Assembly (NCBI RefSeq): GCF_943914015.1
Contig: NZ_CALUAK010000084.1
Location: 1 to 11,545 of the forward strand
Direction of reading: 5' to 3'
DNA: 11,545 nt
From: an uncultured Corynebacterium sp.
GTDB taxonomy: Bacteria; Actinomycetota; Actinomycetes; Mycobacteriales; Mycobacteriaceae
The notes beneath the pieces are model-generated. The model searched no databases and had not been told where the DNA came from. It saw only the letters and a program-made list of their open reading frames with translations. Position numbers and translations under genes: made by a program. Shown here in pieces: positions 1 through 6,812 of the stretch (position 1 is the first letter of the stretch; each line of letters opens with the position of its first letter).

Positions 1-778
1 CCCGCTCGATGACGACGGCTCCGACCACGAGGCCTGCTAGCTGCACTCCGGTGACGGTGATGACGGGCAGCGCCGCGTTGCGGAGACCATCTTTCACCAG
101 TGCCTGCCAGCGGGTCTGGCCCTTGGCGCGCGCCGTCCGCAGGAAGTCGTCGTTAAGAATGTCGAGGACCGCGTTGCGGACGTAGCGGGTGATGATCGCA
201 GCCTGAACCGCAGCGAGGGCGAGGACCGGCAGGATGAGCCGGGAGATAAACGCCCCGAAGTTCCAGCCCGGGGGCATCCAGCCGTTCGCCGGGAGCCACC
301 CCAGATGCACAGAGAACACCGTGACGAGGAGGATGGCTGCAAGGAAGGACGGGATGGCGATACCCACCTGGCTGGCGGCGGTGATGAGCACGCCGTCGAT
401 GTGGCGGGCGCGCATCGCAGCCCACATACCCAGCGGGACGGCGACGGCGACAGCGAGGACGAGTGCCGTGGTCACGAGGATGAGGGAGACCTGCAGTCGG
501 TCGGCGATGAGCGGGGAAATGTCCTGGGAGCTCGTCAGGGACTTTCCAAAGTCACCGGTGAACAGGCCGGATACCCAGTCGAGATACTGGGTGATAAGTG
601 GCCGGTCGGTGCCGAGCTCCGCGCGCTTTTTGGCTAGCAGCTCCGGCGTGGCATTGACACCGAGGGCGATCTCGGCCGGATCGCCCGGAACAATGCGCAG
701 CGCCAGGAAGATGAGGATGGAGGAGACAAACACCGTGCCCGCGAACCGGGCGATGATGCGGAGGAGTTGCCCAATCAT
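1..778 (-). CDS. ABC transporter permease, DppB/OppB type (partial, C-terminus outside window)
   Basis: Inner-membrane permease subunit of a peptide/nickel-type ABC importer; it forms half of the translocation channel. About 259 codons are present, against roughly 305-340 for the family, so the C-terminus lies beyond base 1. The protein begins MIGQLLRIIARF and has an N-terminal membrane segment followed by the ALRIVPGDPA motif typical of this permease type. The periplasmic stretch after it (GTDRPLITQYLDWVSGLFTGDFGKS) is also characteristic, then come several membrane segments. Near the visible end is the cytoplasmic EAA-like loop that contacts the ATPase (DFLRTARAKG, then LRNAALPVITV). The ATG overlaps the TGA of the substrate-binding protein gene as ATGA, so the two are translationally coupled. 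A second permease (DppC type) and ATPase genes would be expected further left. The family call is firm; the substrate is not known. Confidence 0.9.
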   Translation of the reverse strand, partial: MIGQLLRIIARFAGTVFVSSILIFLALRIVPGDPAEIALGVNATPELLAKKRAELGTDRPLITQYLDWVSGLFTGDFGKSLTSSQDISPLIADRLQVSLILVTTALVLAVAVAVPLGMWAAMRARHIDGVLITAASQVGIAIPSFLAAILLVTVFSVHLGWLPANGWMPPGWNFGAFISRLILPVLALAAVQAAIITRYVRNAVLDILNDDFLRTARAKGQTRWQALVKDGLRNAALPVITVTGVQLAGLVVGAVVIER

Positions 779-2328
779 TTATCCGTCTCCATTTCCGCGA
801 GGGGCAGCCCCTCGGTCACAACATTGGGGTTGAAGCCGGTCACGCCCGGCTTGGTCACCACGATATTGGGGAAGTTAAAGACAGTATCGGCGGCCGCATC
901 GTCCATGATGGTATCCACCGCGTCGCGCATGTACTGCACGTTTTCCTCCAGCGTGCCCGTGTCCGCCAAGTCGAGCTGCTCCCGCAGCCGCTCGCTGTCG
1001 TAGCCGAGGTAATAGTCGGGGTTACCAAACAGGTGCGGAATGTCGCGGGCTTCCACGTGGGCGATAAGCGACATTTGGTAATCCGCCTGCCCCATCACCT
1101 TGTTTAGCCACACGGCGGGAAACTCCGTGCCTACGATGTAGGCATCGAGTCCGATGTCGCGCAGCTGGCTGACAATGATCTCCGAGGCACTCATGGCGTA
1201 GGGGAAGCTGGGCACGGAGAATTCCACCTTGGCACCCTCGGCACCCGCTTCCTTGATGAGCTCCCGGGCCTTGTCCGGGTCGTAGGGGTAGTAGTTCTTC
1301 TCCGTGTACCACGGGTCGGTGGGCGGTACCGGCTGCCCTCCCGTGTCTGTGCCGAAGCCCGCCCACGCGGTATCGATGACGGCCTGCCTGTCGATGGCGT
1401 ACATGACGGCCTGGCGCACGCGCACATCGTCGAACGGTGCGCGCTTGTTGTTCATGGACAGGAGCACCTCGCCGTTGGTGGTGCCCACCTGGACCTTGTA
1501 CTTGCCGCCGGAGACGAGCCCAGAAACAAGCTCCGGCTGTTGTGCTGCCCACAGGACATCGATGTCGCCGCTGAGGAGCGCGTTGGTGGAGCTTGTGGCA
1601 TCTGCAAAGTAGCGGACGATGGCGTGTGAATGGTGGGGCTTGTCGCCCCAGTAGTGGGGATTTTCCTTGAGTGCTACGGACTGGCCGACGGCGAAGCTAT
1701 CCACCGTGTAAGGCCCCGTGCCGATAGGGTTGGTGGCCAGTTCGTCCACGTGGTCGGGGTGCATCATTGCTCCGATGAGCGTGCCCATGGACCACAGCCA
1801 GCGGTTCGACGGACGGGTGAGCGTGACTTCGAGGGTCAGCGGGTCGACGACGCGGACGTGGTCCACTACGTCCATGCCCTTCTTCATGCCGTTGGTCCAG
1901 TTCTCCTGCACATTGGTGATGGAAAACGCCGCGGTGTCGGCGGTGAACGGTTCCCCGGTGGAAAACGTCACGCCGTCGCGGAGGTGGAATGTGTACACGG
2001 TGCCATCCGGGGACATGTCCCAGCTGGTGGCAAGGCCTGGCACAATGTCTCCCTTCTCATCCAGCTGGATGAGCGTTTGGTAGACGTTGCGCATGAGCAC
2101 CGAGGGGATAGCCGCGCCGCCGGTGGTAGTGAAGTCGAGACTCGCAGGTGGGCCGGAGGTGCCGACGACGATCGAGTCTTGTTGCTGATTTGTCGCTGTT
2201 GGGGTCGCGGTATAGCCAGCGCTACAAGCCGTGGCCGCAGTCGCGATCGTGATGCCCGTGAGAACATTCGCGGTCGCCTTGAGAGAAAACATGTGGGTAA
2301 TGGTAAGACGAAAGGCAAATAAATACAC
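775..2328 (-). CDS. ABC transporter substrate-binding lipoprotein, family 5 (peptide/nickel type)
   Basis: Extracellular solute receptor, probably lipid-anchored, that delivers substrate to the permease encoded just downstream. The 517-residue length fits SBP family 5. Recognisable family stretches are DSIVVGTSGPPASLDF at the mature N-terminus, YTFHLRDGVTFSTGEPFTA, NPIGTGPYTVDSF followed by NPHYWG, VRQAVMYAIDRQAV, and YDPDKARELIKEAG. The leader ends ATAATAC-SAG with a candidate lipidated Cys at residue 35. The lipobox is weak because Ala rather than Leu is at -3. I chose the GTG start at 2328 because AGGA lies 6 bases upstream; the internal ATG at 2292 has no visible ribosome binding site. 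It is followed by the permease with a 4-base overlap. Likely ligands are peptides, opines, glutathione or a metal chelate, but sequence alone does not decide. Confidence 0.92.
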   Translation of the reverse strand: MYLFAFRLTITHMFSLKATANVLTGITIATAATACSAGYTATPTATNQQQDSIVVGTSGPPASLDFTTTGGAAIPSVLMRNVYQTLIQLDEKGDIVPGLATSWDMSPDGTVYTFHLRDGVTFSTGEPFTADTAAFSITNVQENWTNGMKKGMDVVDHVRVVDPLTLEVTLTRPSNRWLWSMGTLIGAMMHPDHVDELATNPIGTGPYTVDSFAVGQSVALKENPHYWGDKPHHSHAIVRYFADATSSTNALLSGDIDVLWAAQQPELVSGLVSGGKYKVQVGTTNGEVLLSMNNKRAPFDDVRVRQAVMYAIDRQAVIDTAWAGFGTDTGGQPVPPTDPWYTEKNYYPYDPDKARELIKEAGAEGAKVEFSVPSFPYAMSASEIIVSQLRDIGLDAYIVGTEFPAVWLNKVMGQADYQMSLIAHVEARDIPHLFGNPDYYLGYDSERLREQLDLADTGTLEENVQYMRDAVDTIMDDAAADTVFNFPNIVVTKPGVTGFNPNVVTEGLPLAEMETDK

Positions 2329-2334
2329 GTTTTT

Positions 2335-2338
2335 TCCT
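2335..2338 (-). promoter_or_regulatory. Ribosome binding site deciding the GTG start of the substrate-binding protein
   Basis: On the minus strand AGGA is followed by six bases (AAAAAC) and then GTG at 2328. The alternative ATG at 2292 is preceded by ACCATTACCCAC, which has no purine-rich site. Confidence 0.6.
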
Positions 2339-2351
2339 ACAAACCCCCCCG

Positions 2352-2380
2352 TTTATACACAAAGTGTAATAATGTCGCAA
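2352..2380 (-). promoter_or_regulatory. Putative sigma-A-type promoter of the substrate-binding protein/permease operon
   Basis: On the minus strand a -35 box TTGCGA (2375-2380) is separated by exactly 17 bases from a -10 box TATAAA (2352-2357). The start site would fall near 2345, inside or next to a run of seven G (forward C at 2344-2350). This gives a short leader of about 17 bases. The -35 box abuts the first codon of the divergent permease gene, so the two promoters overlap. Confidence 0.6.
2365..2373 (+). promoter_or_regulatory. Extended -10 promoter for the AEC permease, implying a leaderless transcript
   Basis: The sequence TGTAATAAT carries an extended -10 element (TG, one base, AATAAT at 2368-2373). 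Eight bases separate it from the GTG start codon at 2382, so transcription would begin at or within about two bases of the start codon. There is no Shine-Dalgarno sequence before that GTG. No good -35 box is visible, which is usual for extended -10 promoters. Confidence 0.5.
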
Positions 2381-2381
2381 C

Positions 2382-3320
2382 GTGGGAGACGTTATTCATG
2401 GGTTTACGGTCGTTGCACTCATCATCGCCGCGGGTTTCTCCGTCGCGCGCACGGGGGTGCTAGGTCCGCACGCGGAAAGAGTCCTATCCGCCCTGGTCTT
2501 CAACGTCACCACGCCGGCGCTGATTATCACCCACACGGCCACAACGCACCCCGACGAGCTGTTTTCCCCACTGTTCGCCGTCATCGTCGCCGCGGAAATG
2601 GTCATGCTTGCCCTCGTCGCCTGCAGCTATCGCCTCCTAGGCCGGAAACCGTGGGACCGGGCCATCTTCTCGGGCATGAGCGCCTCCTACGTCAACGCCG
2701 CGAACCTCGGCATCCCGTTCGCCGTGTATATTCTTTCCGACGCCCACCCGGCCGTCCTCACCATAGTGTTTCAGACGTCACTGTATGCTCCACTCGCCCT
2801 CTTGCTTGTCGACGTCTACCGTGGCGCCCACTCGGCCACCCACGCCACTCGCCGCCCGCAGGAGTTTCTCACGCCGCTGAAAAACCCCATCGTCGTTTCC
2901 GCCGCGATCGGCATCTTCCTCAGCGTCACGGGAATCACTTTGCCCTCCGCCATCTTCGACCCTCTGCAGTTGCTTTCCGACGCCGCCGTCGGCCTCGCCC
3001 TCATCTTCTTTGGCGTGTCACTGTCCTCCACCACGTTCCTCCAAAAGGGCTCCGTCTCCAAGCGGGAAGCGGCGGGGCTCAGCGTGGCCAAGTCTGTCCT
3101 CCACCCGGCGGTGGGGGTGGGAATCGCCACCCTCATGGGGCTGGAGCCCGCAGGCGTGATCGCTGCGGGGCTGATGGGCGCGCTGCCCACTGCGCAAAAC
3201 GTCTTTATTTACTCCTCGCGCTACAACACCGCTCCACACCTTGCCCGCGATGTCTCCGTCATTACCACCTTCGCAGCGCTTCCCGTCATGCTCGTCATTG
3301 CGCTGGTGTTTGGGGGATAG
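2382..3320 (+). CDS. AEC (auxin efflux carrier) family permease
   Basis: Integral membrane transporter of the auxin efflux carrier family. Characterised bacterial relatives move malate, malonate or similar small organic anions. At 312 residues it has the family's usual length, with about ten hydrophobic segments in two halves around a central hydrophilic linker (roughly residues 147-168, rich in Arg and His). Family features include an N-terminal segment starting GFTVVALIIAAGFSVAR, the stretch FNVTTPALI, SASYVNAANLGIPFA with its conserved Asn/Gly/Pro bend, and a matching bend in the second half (AAGLMGALPTAQNVFIYSSRY). The GTG start at 2382 is supported by the promoter position, not by a ribosome binding site. 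It is divergent from the ABC importer operon, and the ars promoter starts 16 bases after its stop. The substrate is not predictable from this sequence. Confidence 0.87.
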   Translation: MGDVIHGFTVVALIIAAGFSVARTGVLGPHAERVLSALVFNVTTPALIITHTATTHPDELFSPLFAVIVAAEMVMLALVACSYRLLGRKPWDRAIFSGMSASYVNAANLGIPFAVYILSDAHPAVLTIVFQTSLYAPLALLLVDVYRGAHSATHATRRPQEFLTPLKNPIVVSAAIGIFLSVTGITLPSAIFDPLQLLSDAAVGLALIFFGVSLSSTTFLQKGSVSKREAAGLSVAKSVLHPAVGVGIATLMGLEPAGVIAAGLMGALPTAQNVFIYSSRYNTAPHLARDVSVITTFAALPVMLVIALVFGG

Positions 3321-3336
3321 GGCAACCACAAACATA

Positions 3337-3365
3337 TTGACGAGTTTCTATGTAAGGTGTATCTT
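3337..3365 (+). promoter_or_regulatory. Promoter of the ars operon
   Basis: TTGACG (3337-3342) is followed by a 17-base spacer and TATCTT (3360-3365), a near-consensus vegetative promoter. The start site would lie near 3372, inside the inverted repeat that begins at the last base of the -10 box. Confidence 0.75.
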
Positions 3366-3390
3366 TCATATTGAATATTTTCGATATGAA
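3365..3390 (+). promoter_or_regulatory. Putative ArsR operator (11-bp imperfect inverted repeat)
   Basis: The arms TTCATATTGAA (3365-3375) and TTCGATATGAA (3380-3390) are inverted repeats matching at 10 of 11 positions, with a 4-base spacer. The site covers the end of the -10 box and the predicted start site and lies immediately before the arsR ribosome binding site. ArsR-family repressors bind AT-rich palindromes in just this position, so occupancy would block transcription until arsenite releases the repressor. Binding is inferred from position and symmetry. Confidence 0.75.
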
Positions 3391-3391
3391 T

Positions 3392-3395
3392 GGAG
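3392..3395 (+). promoter_or_regulatory. Ribosome binding site deciding the GTG start of arsR
   Basis: GGAG is followed by 7 bases and then GTG at 3403. The reading frame is open upstream to 3241, but those upstream codons lie before the promoter and overlap the preceding gene. Confidence 0.65.
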
Positions 3396-3402
3396 AAAAT
3401 GG

Positions 3403-3729
3403 GTGCCTGAAACACACCATTACGAGGATATAGCGCAGGTATTGAAAGCGCTCTCCCAGCCAAAACGGCTGCAGATCGTGGACATGCTGTCCTGTGGTGA
3501 GCTCTGTGCGTGCGAAATCCTGGAAGAGTTCCACATCACGCAACCCACGTTGTCGCACGACATGAAAGTGCTAGCACAAGCGGGGATCGTGGAAAGTAGG
3601 CGAGACGGCAAAAACACGTACTACCGTCTCCGTGCGGACCATCTGCAGTGGGTCATCGGGGAACTGGGATCCATCTGTTCCGATACTCCTCAGTGCCGAT
3701 GCCACGACGTGCGCAGGGGTGAATGCTGA
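3403..3729 (+). CDS. arsR: ArsR-family arsenite-responsive repressor
   Basis: Small winged-helix (SmtB/ArsR) repressor of the ars operon, 108 residues from the GTG start, a typical length. LKALSQPKRLQIVDML is the first helix pair. The recognition helix region is ITQPTLSHDMKVLAQAGIV, and RRDGKNTYYRL forms the wing. CGELCACEI (Cys31, Cys35, Cys37) matches the As(III)-sensing motif of classical ArsR proteins (ELCVCDL in E. coli), in the helix next to the DNA-reading helix. Four further cysteines cluster at the C-terminus (Cys92, Cys98, Cys100, Cys108). The stop overlaps the beginning of acr3, so expression is coupled. An inverted repeat over the promoter is the likely autoregulatory site. The ars genes here are visibly lower in GC than brnQ or the ABC genes, consistent with acquisition by transfer. 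Confidence 0.93.
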   Translation: MPETHHYEDIAQVLKALSQPKRLQIVDMLSCGELCACEILEEFHITQPTLSHDMKVLAQAGIVESRRDGKNTYYRLRADHLQWVIGELGSICSDTPQCRCHDVRRGEC

Positions 3730-4760
3730 TGGATTTCTTTCACAAGTATCTATCCATCTGGGTGCTTGCCTGCATGGTCGTCGGTGTCGCACTCGGTGCC
3801 ACTGTGCCTGCCGTGCCGGAGTCTCTTAGCAGTCTTACAGTTTCTGGGATTTCCATTCCTATTGCTGTGCTCATCTGGATCATGATCTACCCGATGATGA
3901 TCAAGGTGGATTTCAATAGCATTCGGCAAGTTGGTAAGAAACCCGCGGGGCTCATCCTCACGTGGATTATCAATTGGTTGGTGAAGCCATTCACCATGTA
4001 CGCGATAACTGCGTTCTTCCTCTTCACCGTTTTTAGCTCGCTCATTCCACAGGAGATTGCTTCGGAGTATCTCGCCGGTGCCGTCCTTTTGGGTGCCGCA
4101 CCGTGTACCGCCATGGTCTTTGTGTGGAGCAGCTTGGTGAAGGGCAATCCCGCGTACACGGTGGTGCAGGTAGCCACCAACGATCTCATCATCCTCGTGG
4201 CGTTTGTCCCGATTGTGACGTTTCTCCTCGGAGTCACTGATGTCGACGTGCCCTACAACGTCCTTGTGATGAGCATCGTCCTGTTTGTGGTTATCCCGCT
4301 CGTTGCCGGCGTAGTAACACGGGCGCTTGTGATCCGAAATAAGGGGGAGGACTTTCTCAACGAAACCTTCCTTCCCTCCTTCGATGGCATCACCACTATT
4401 GGCCTCCTGGCAACGTTGGTCATCATCTTCAGCACCCAAGCCGACACAATCCTCGCGCATCCCTTGCATATCGTGCTCATTGCGGTGCCACTGATTATCC
4501 AAACGGTCTTCATCTTTGCTCTTGCTTACGGCCTGGCACGTGCGATTCGGCTTCCGTTCGATATTGCAGCGCCCGCTGGGATGATCGGTGCATCCAATTT
4601 CTTCGAACTCTCTGTCGCAGTGGCCGTAGCCCTTTTTGGAGTGGGCAGCGCTGCGGCCCTAGCCACAACGGTCGGCGTGTTGACGGAAGTGCCTGTCATG
4701 TTGGCTCTAGTGGCGGTAGCAAACAAAACGAAAGGGTGGTTCCCCCATGTTCACTCATAA
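3729..4760 (+). CDS. acr3: Arsenite efflux permease, ACR3 family
   Basis: Membrane antiporter that expels arsenite, the final step of arsenic detoxification. It has about ten membrane segments and about 343 residues, normal for bacterial ACR3. Family landmarks are HKYLSIWVLACMVVG at the start, IYPMMIKVDF after the second segment, LGAAPCTAMVFVWS with the essential Cys (residue 126 from this start), and GASNFFELSVAVA with the conserved Glu (residue 293). In C. glutamicum Acr3 the equivalent Cys and Glu are reported as essential. An alternative in-frame ATG lies at 3723. I prefer 3729 because AGGGG at 3715-3719 is 9 bases away, but only 3 bases from 3723. The chosen ATG shares one base with the arsR stop (TGATG). 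The end overlaps arsC by 14 bases. Confidence 0.94.
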   Translation: MDFFHKYLSIWVLACMVVGVALGATVPAVPESLSSLTVSGISIPIAVLIWIMIYPMMIKVDFNSIRQVGKKPAGLILTWIINWLVKPFTMYAITAFFLFTVFSSLIPQEIASEYLAGAVLLGAAPCTAMVFVWSSLVKGNPAYTVVQVATNDLIILVAFVPIVTFLLGVTDVDVPYNVLVMSIVLFVVIPLVAGVVTRALVIRNKGEDFLNETFLPSFDGITTIGLLATLVIIFSTQADTILAHPLHIVLIAVPLIIQTVFIFALAYGLARAIRLPFDIAAPAGMIGASNFFELSVAVAVALFGVGSAAALATTVGVLTEVPVMLALVAVANKTKGWFPHVHS

Positions 4761-5154
4761 GCCGAAGGTAGCGTTTATCTGCGTACACAATTCGTGTCGC
4801 AGTCAGATCGCCGAAGCCATCTCGAAGACGATCGCAGCTGACGTTTTTGTCCCTTATTCAGCCGGGGTTTCTGCAACGGGCGTGATCAACAGTGACGCGG
4901 TGCGCGTGCTTGAGGAGCGGTGGGGCATCGATATGGCAGACCAGGAAAGTAAAACTATTGACGACATCCCCGAACCTGACATTGTGATTTCTATGGGGTG
5001 CATGGAAGGATGCCCGCTTATAGGGAGGGGGTACGACGAGGACTGGGGGATCCCAGATCCGACTGGTAAAAGCGACGACGCATTTGTCGCTACAATTCGA
5101 ACCATTGAGGAAAAGGTAAGGGACTTAGCATCGCGATTGCAGACTCGTTGCTAG
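4747..5154 (+). CDS. arsC: Arsenate reductase, low-molecular-weight phosphatase type
   Basis: Cytoplasmic enzyme reducing arsenate to arsenite for export by Acr3. At 135 residues it matches the LMW protein tyrosine phosphatase-like ArsC fold. The anion-binding P-loop CVHNSCRS starts with nucleophilic Cys12 and includes Arg18. A second motif, MGCMEGCP (Cys85 and Cys89), supplies candidate resolving cysteines, and WGIPDPTG (Asp104, Pro105) supplies the general-acid region. Actinobacterial homologues recycle with either mycothiol/mycoredoxin or thioredoxin. The Cys85/Cys89 pair leaves both possible, and I do not assign one. The protein ends in an extra Cys (135). The start codon lies inside the end of acr3, so translation is coupled. 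A strong hairpin terminator follows 11 bases after the stop. Confidence 0.93.
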   Translation: MFTHKPKVAFICVHNSCRSQIAEAISKTIAADVFVPYSAGVSATGVINSDAVRVLEERWGIDMADQESKTIDDIPEPDIVISMGCMEGCPLIGRGYDEDWGIPDPTGKSDDAFVATIRTIEEKVRDLASRLQTRC

Positions 5155-5165
5155 GGAGTAGGACG

Positions 5166-5203
5166 AAAACGCCCACCGGGATGTGTGAACCGGTGGGCGT
5201 TTT
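5166..5203. terminator. Bidirectional intrinsic terminator between arsC and brnQ
   Basis: A perfect 14-base stem, AAAACGCCCACCGG (5166-5179) and CCGGTGGGCGTTTT (5190-5203), encloses a 10-base loop. The A-rich 5' side and T-rich 3' side let it work on both strands, ending the plus-strand ars operon and the minus-strand brnQ transcript, whose stop codon is at 5220. Confidence 0.93.
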
Positions 5204-5219
5204 GCTGAAGCGATAACAG

Positions 5220-6635
5220 CTACGCGTTGACGGGGGCTTCGACCTTGTCGTCCTCGTGGACGGTGGCGATGCCAACCTGGATATCTTCCTTCTTACGGGT
5301 GGTGAAGTCCAGAATCAGGCCGATGATGGCCGCGGCCAGCACGGGCAGCCACCAGCCGAGGTCATTGGAGTGGCCCGGTGCCCAGCTGATGAGCGGCTCG
5401 ATGACCTCGGAGCCCCAGCCAAGGGCGTTCAGGCTCATGAGGCCGGCCCAGATGATGGCGACGTACAAAGCGATGCGGTAGGTCCAGAACAGCTTCCGGC
5501 CGAACAGGGGCTCCACAAGCGTGATGAGCACGAGCGTCATCGCGGCCGGGTACAGGAAACCGATGATCGGGGCGGCAACGGACAGCACGGCAGACAGTCC
5601 CAGGGAGGAAATGCCCAGGGCGATAACGGAGAAGATGATCACCCAGGCGTGGTAGGAGATGCCGGGGGCAATCTCGTGGAAGAACTCCGAGGTGGAGCCG
5701 ATGAGACCAACAGAGGTGGTCAGGCAGGCGAGGAACACGATGGCACCCAGCGCGTACATGCCGGGGGTACCCATGATCTCGTTTGCGGAGGCCGTCAGCA
5801 GGGCAGCGCCGTCTTTGAAGGAGCGACCATCAACCATGTTCTTGCCGATGATGCCCAGGCCGATGTACACAACAGCCAGCAGGATGCCGGCACCGATAGC
5901 AGCAGCGGACACAGAACGGATGAGGCGCGGGCCCTCACCCACGCGCTTGTAGCGCAGCGAGGTGACGACGAGGATGCCGAAAGCCAGTGCGGCCAGCGAG
6001 TCCATCGTGGCGTAGCCCTGGATGAGGCCGGCGGACATCGGTGCGGCGTAATCCTCTGACGGCGGCAGCGCCTGGGAATCCAGGCGGAAGAAGCTCATGA
6101 CGATCATCACGGCGAGCAGGAACAGCAGCGCCGGGGTGAGGAACTTGCCCAGATTGTCGATGATCGAGTTCGAGTTCCACGCAAGCGCTGCGGAAATGAG
6201 GAAGAACCCGACGCAGTAGATGACAAGCGAAGCCTTGTTGTCCATGCCGGCGATCGGGACGAAGCCGGAGCCATAGCTCACCACGGCGGTACGCGGAACG
6301 GCGTACAAAGCGCCGATGGACAGGTAGACGAGGATGGGGAACACAATGCCGAACACCTTGCCACCGCGGTTGGACATATCGGTGATGGAGTCACCGGTCA
6401 CGGCAACGGCGATGACGGAGATCACGGGGAGTAGCACGCCGGCGGCGAGGAAGCCAATAATTGCGGGGGTGAATGATTCACCCGCGTGTGCGCCGAGCAT
6501 CGGCGGGAAAATGAGGTTTCCGGCGCCGAAGTACATGGAAAACAGCATCATCGACGCAACGATCAGCGTCGTGTAATATTTTCCACCTCGGATCGTCGGG
6601 GTAGCTGCGTCGGCTGACGCGTTTGTTGCAGTCAT
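5220..6635 (-). CDS. brnQ: Branched-chain amino acid carrier BrnQ (LIVCS family)
   Basis: Secondary, cation-coupled importer of leucine, isoleucine and valine in the cytoplasmic membrane. It is 471 residues long with about 12 hydrophobic segments. The hallmark FSMYFGAGNLIFPP lies in the first membrane segment at residues 32-45. Other family stretches are GVLLPVISVIAVAVTG, VPRTAVVSYGSG and the repeated LGLSAVLSVAAPIIGFLYPA region. The ATG is preceded by GGAG eight bases upstream. In C. glutamicum brnQ carries isoleucine uptake and lies downstream of, and co-transcribed with, aecD; the same order occurs here, with a gap of about 196 bases that contains two inverted repeats. A convergent terminator follows the stop. 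A second, dedicated promoter in the gap is possible, with TAGGTT as a weak -10 candidate. Confidence 0.95.
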   Translation of the reverse strand: MTATNASADAATPTIRGGKYYTTLIVASMMLFSMYFGAGNLIFPPMLGAHAGESFTPAIIGFLAAGVLLPVISVIAVAVTGDSITDMSNRGGKVFGIVFPILVYLSIGALYAVPRTAVVSYGSGFVPIAGMDNKASLVIYCVGFFLISAALAWNSNSIIDNLGKFLTPALLFLLAVMIVMSFFRLDSQALPPSEDYAAPMSAGLIQGYATMDSLAALAFGILVVTSLRYKRVGEGPRLIRSVSAAAIGAGILLAVVYIGLGIIGKNMVDGRSFKDGAALLTASANEIMGTPGMYALGAIVFLACLTTSVGLIGSTSEFFHEIAPGISYHAWVIIFSVIALGISSLGLSAVLSVAAPIIGFLYPAAMTLVLITLVEPLFGRKLFWTYRIALYVAIIWAGLMSLNALGWGSEVIEPLISWAPGHSNDLGWWLPVLAAAIIGLILDFTTRKKEDIQVGIATVHEDDKVEAPVNA

Positions 6636-6731
6636 GGTAGGAACTCCAGTCCTCTCAAAAATCTCACTCTGACGGATAACCTACCGGCCCTGTGCCCTTT
6701 GTTAGATCGGGTCGATTCGGTAGTGGTTTGC

Positions 6732-6764
6732 CGTGGTGACCGCCTATGGGTGGGGCGGTCCACG
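6732..6764 (-). repeat. Hairpin in the aecD-brnQ intergenic leader
   Basis: Forward strand CGTGG-TG-ACCGCC (6732-6744) pairs with GGCGGT-CCACG (6754-6764), an 11-base-pair stem with a two-base bulge and a 9-base loop. No T-run follows it on either strand, so it is not a classical terminator. It could be a leader structure, an mRNA-stability element or a protein-binding site upstream of brnQ. Confidence 0.55.
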
Positions 6765-6783
6765 ACTCCCCATGTCCTTATTT

Positions 6784-6812
6784 CACTGTATGGGACGGTA
6801 TCCTACACAGTG
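6784..6812. repeat. 29-bp imperfect inverted repeat downstream of aecD
   Basis: Arms CACTGTATGGGA (6784-6795) and TCCTACACAGTG (6801-6812) match at 9 of 12 positions around a 5-base centre. The outer six bases and the inner three are perfect, with a non-matching triplet between them. It lies 19 bases after the aecD stop. It may be an operator for brnQ or a transcript-end structure; no T-run is present. Confidence 0.5.

Noticed and set aside
1630..2322. Plus-strand open frame of 230 codons antisense to the substrate-binding protein
   Set aside because: Val/Gly/Arg-rich shadow translation without domain features; the minus-strand gene accounts for the region.
2231..3340. Long plus-strand open frame of 369 codons overlapping the AEC permease
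   Set aside because: Its translation is rich in Arg, His and Pro without hydrophobic segments or any family motif, and it overlaps the well-supported membrane protein gene in another frame. It also starts inside the substrate-binding protein gene.
3241..3402. N-terminal extension of arsR back to 3241
   Set aside because: It would overlap the end of the permease gene and start upstream of the ars promoter and operator. The GTG at 3403 has a good ribosome binding site and gives the normal ArsR length.
5256..6059. Plus-strand open frame of 267 codons antisense to brnQ
   Set aside because: Its Gly/Asp/Gln/His-rich translation is what the complement of a GC-rich membrane protein gene gives. brnQ on the other strand has clear motifs across the whole region.
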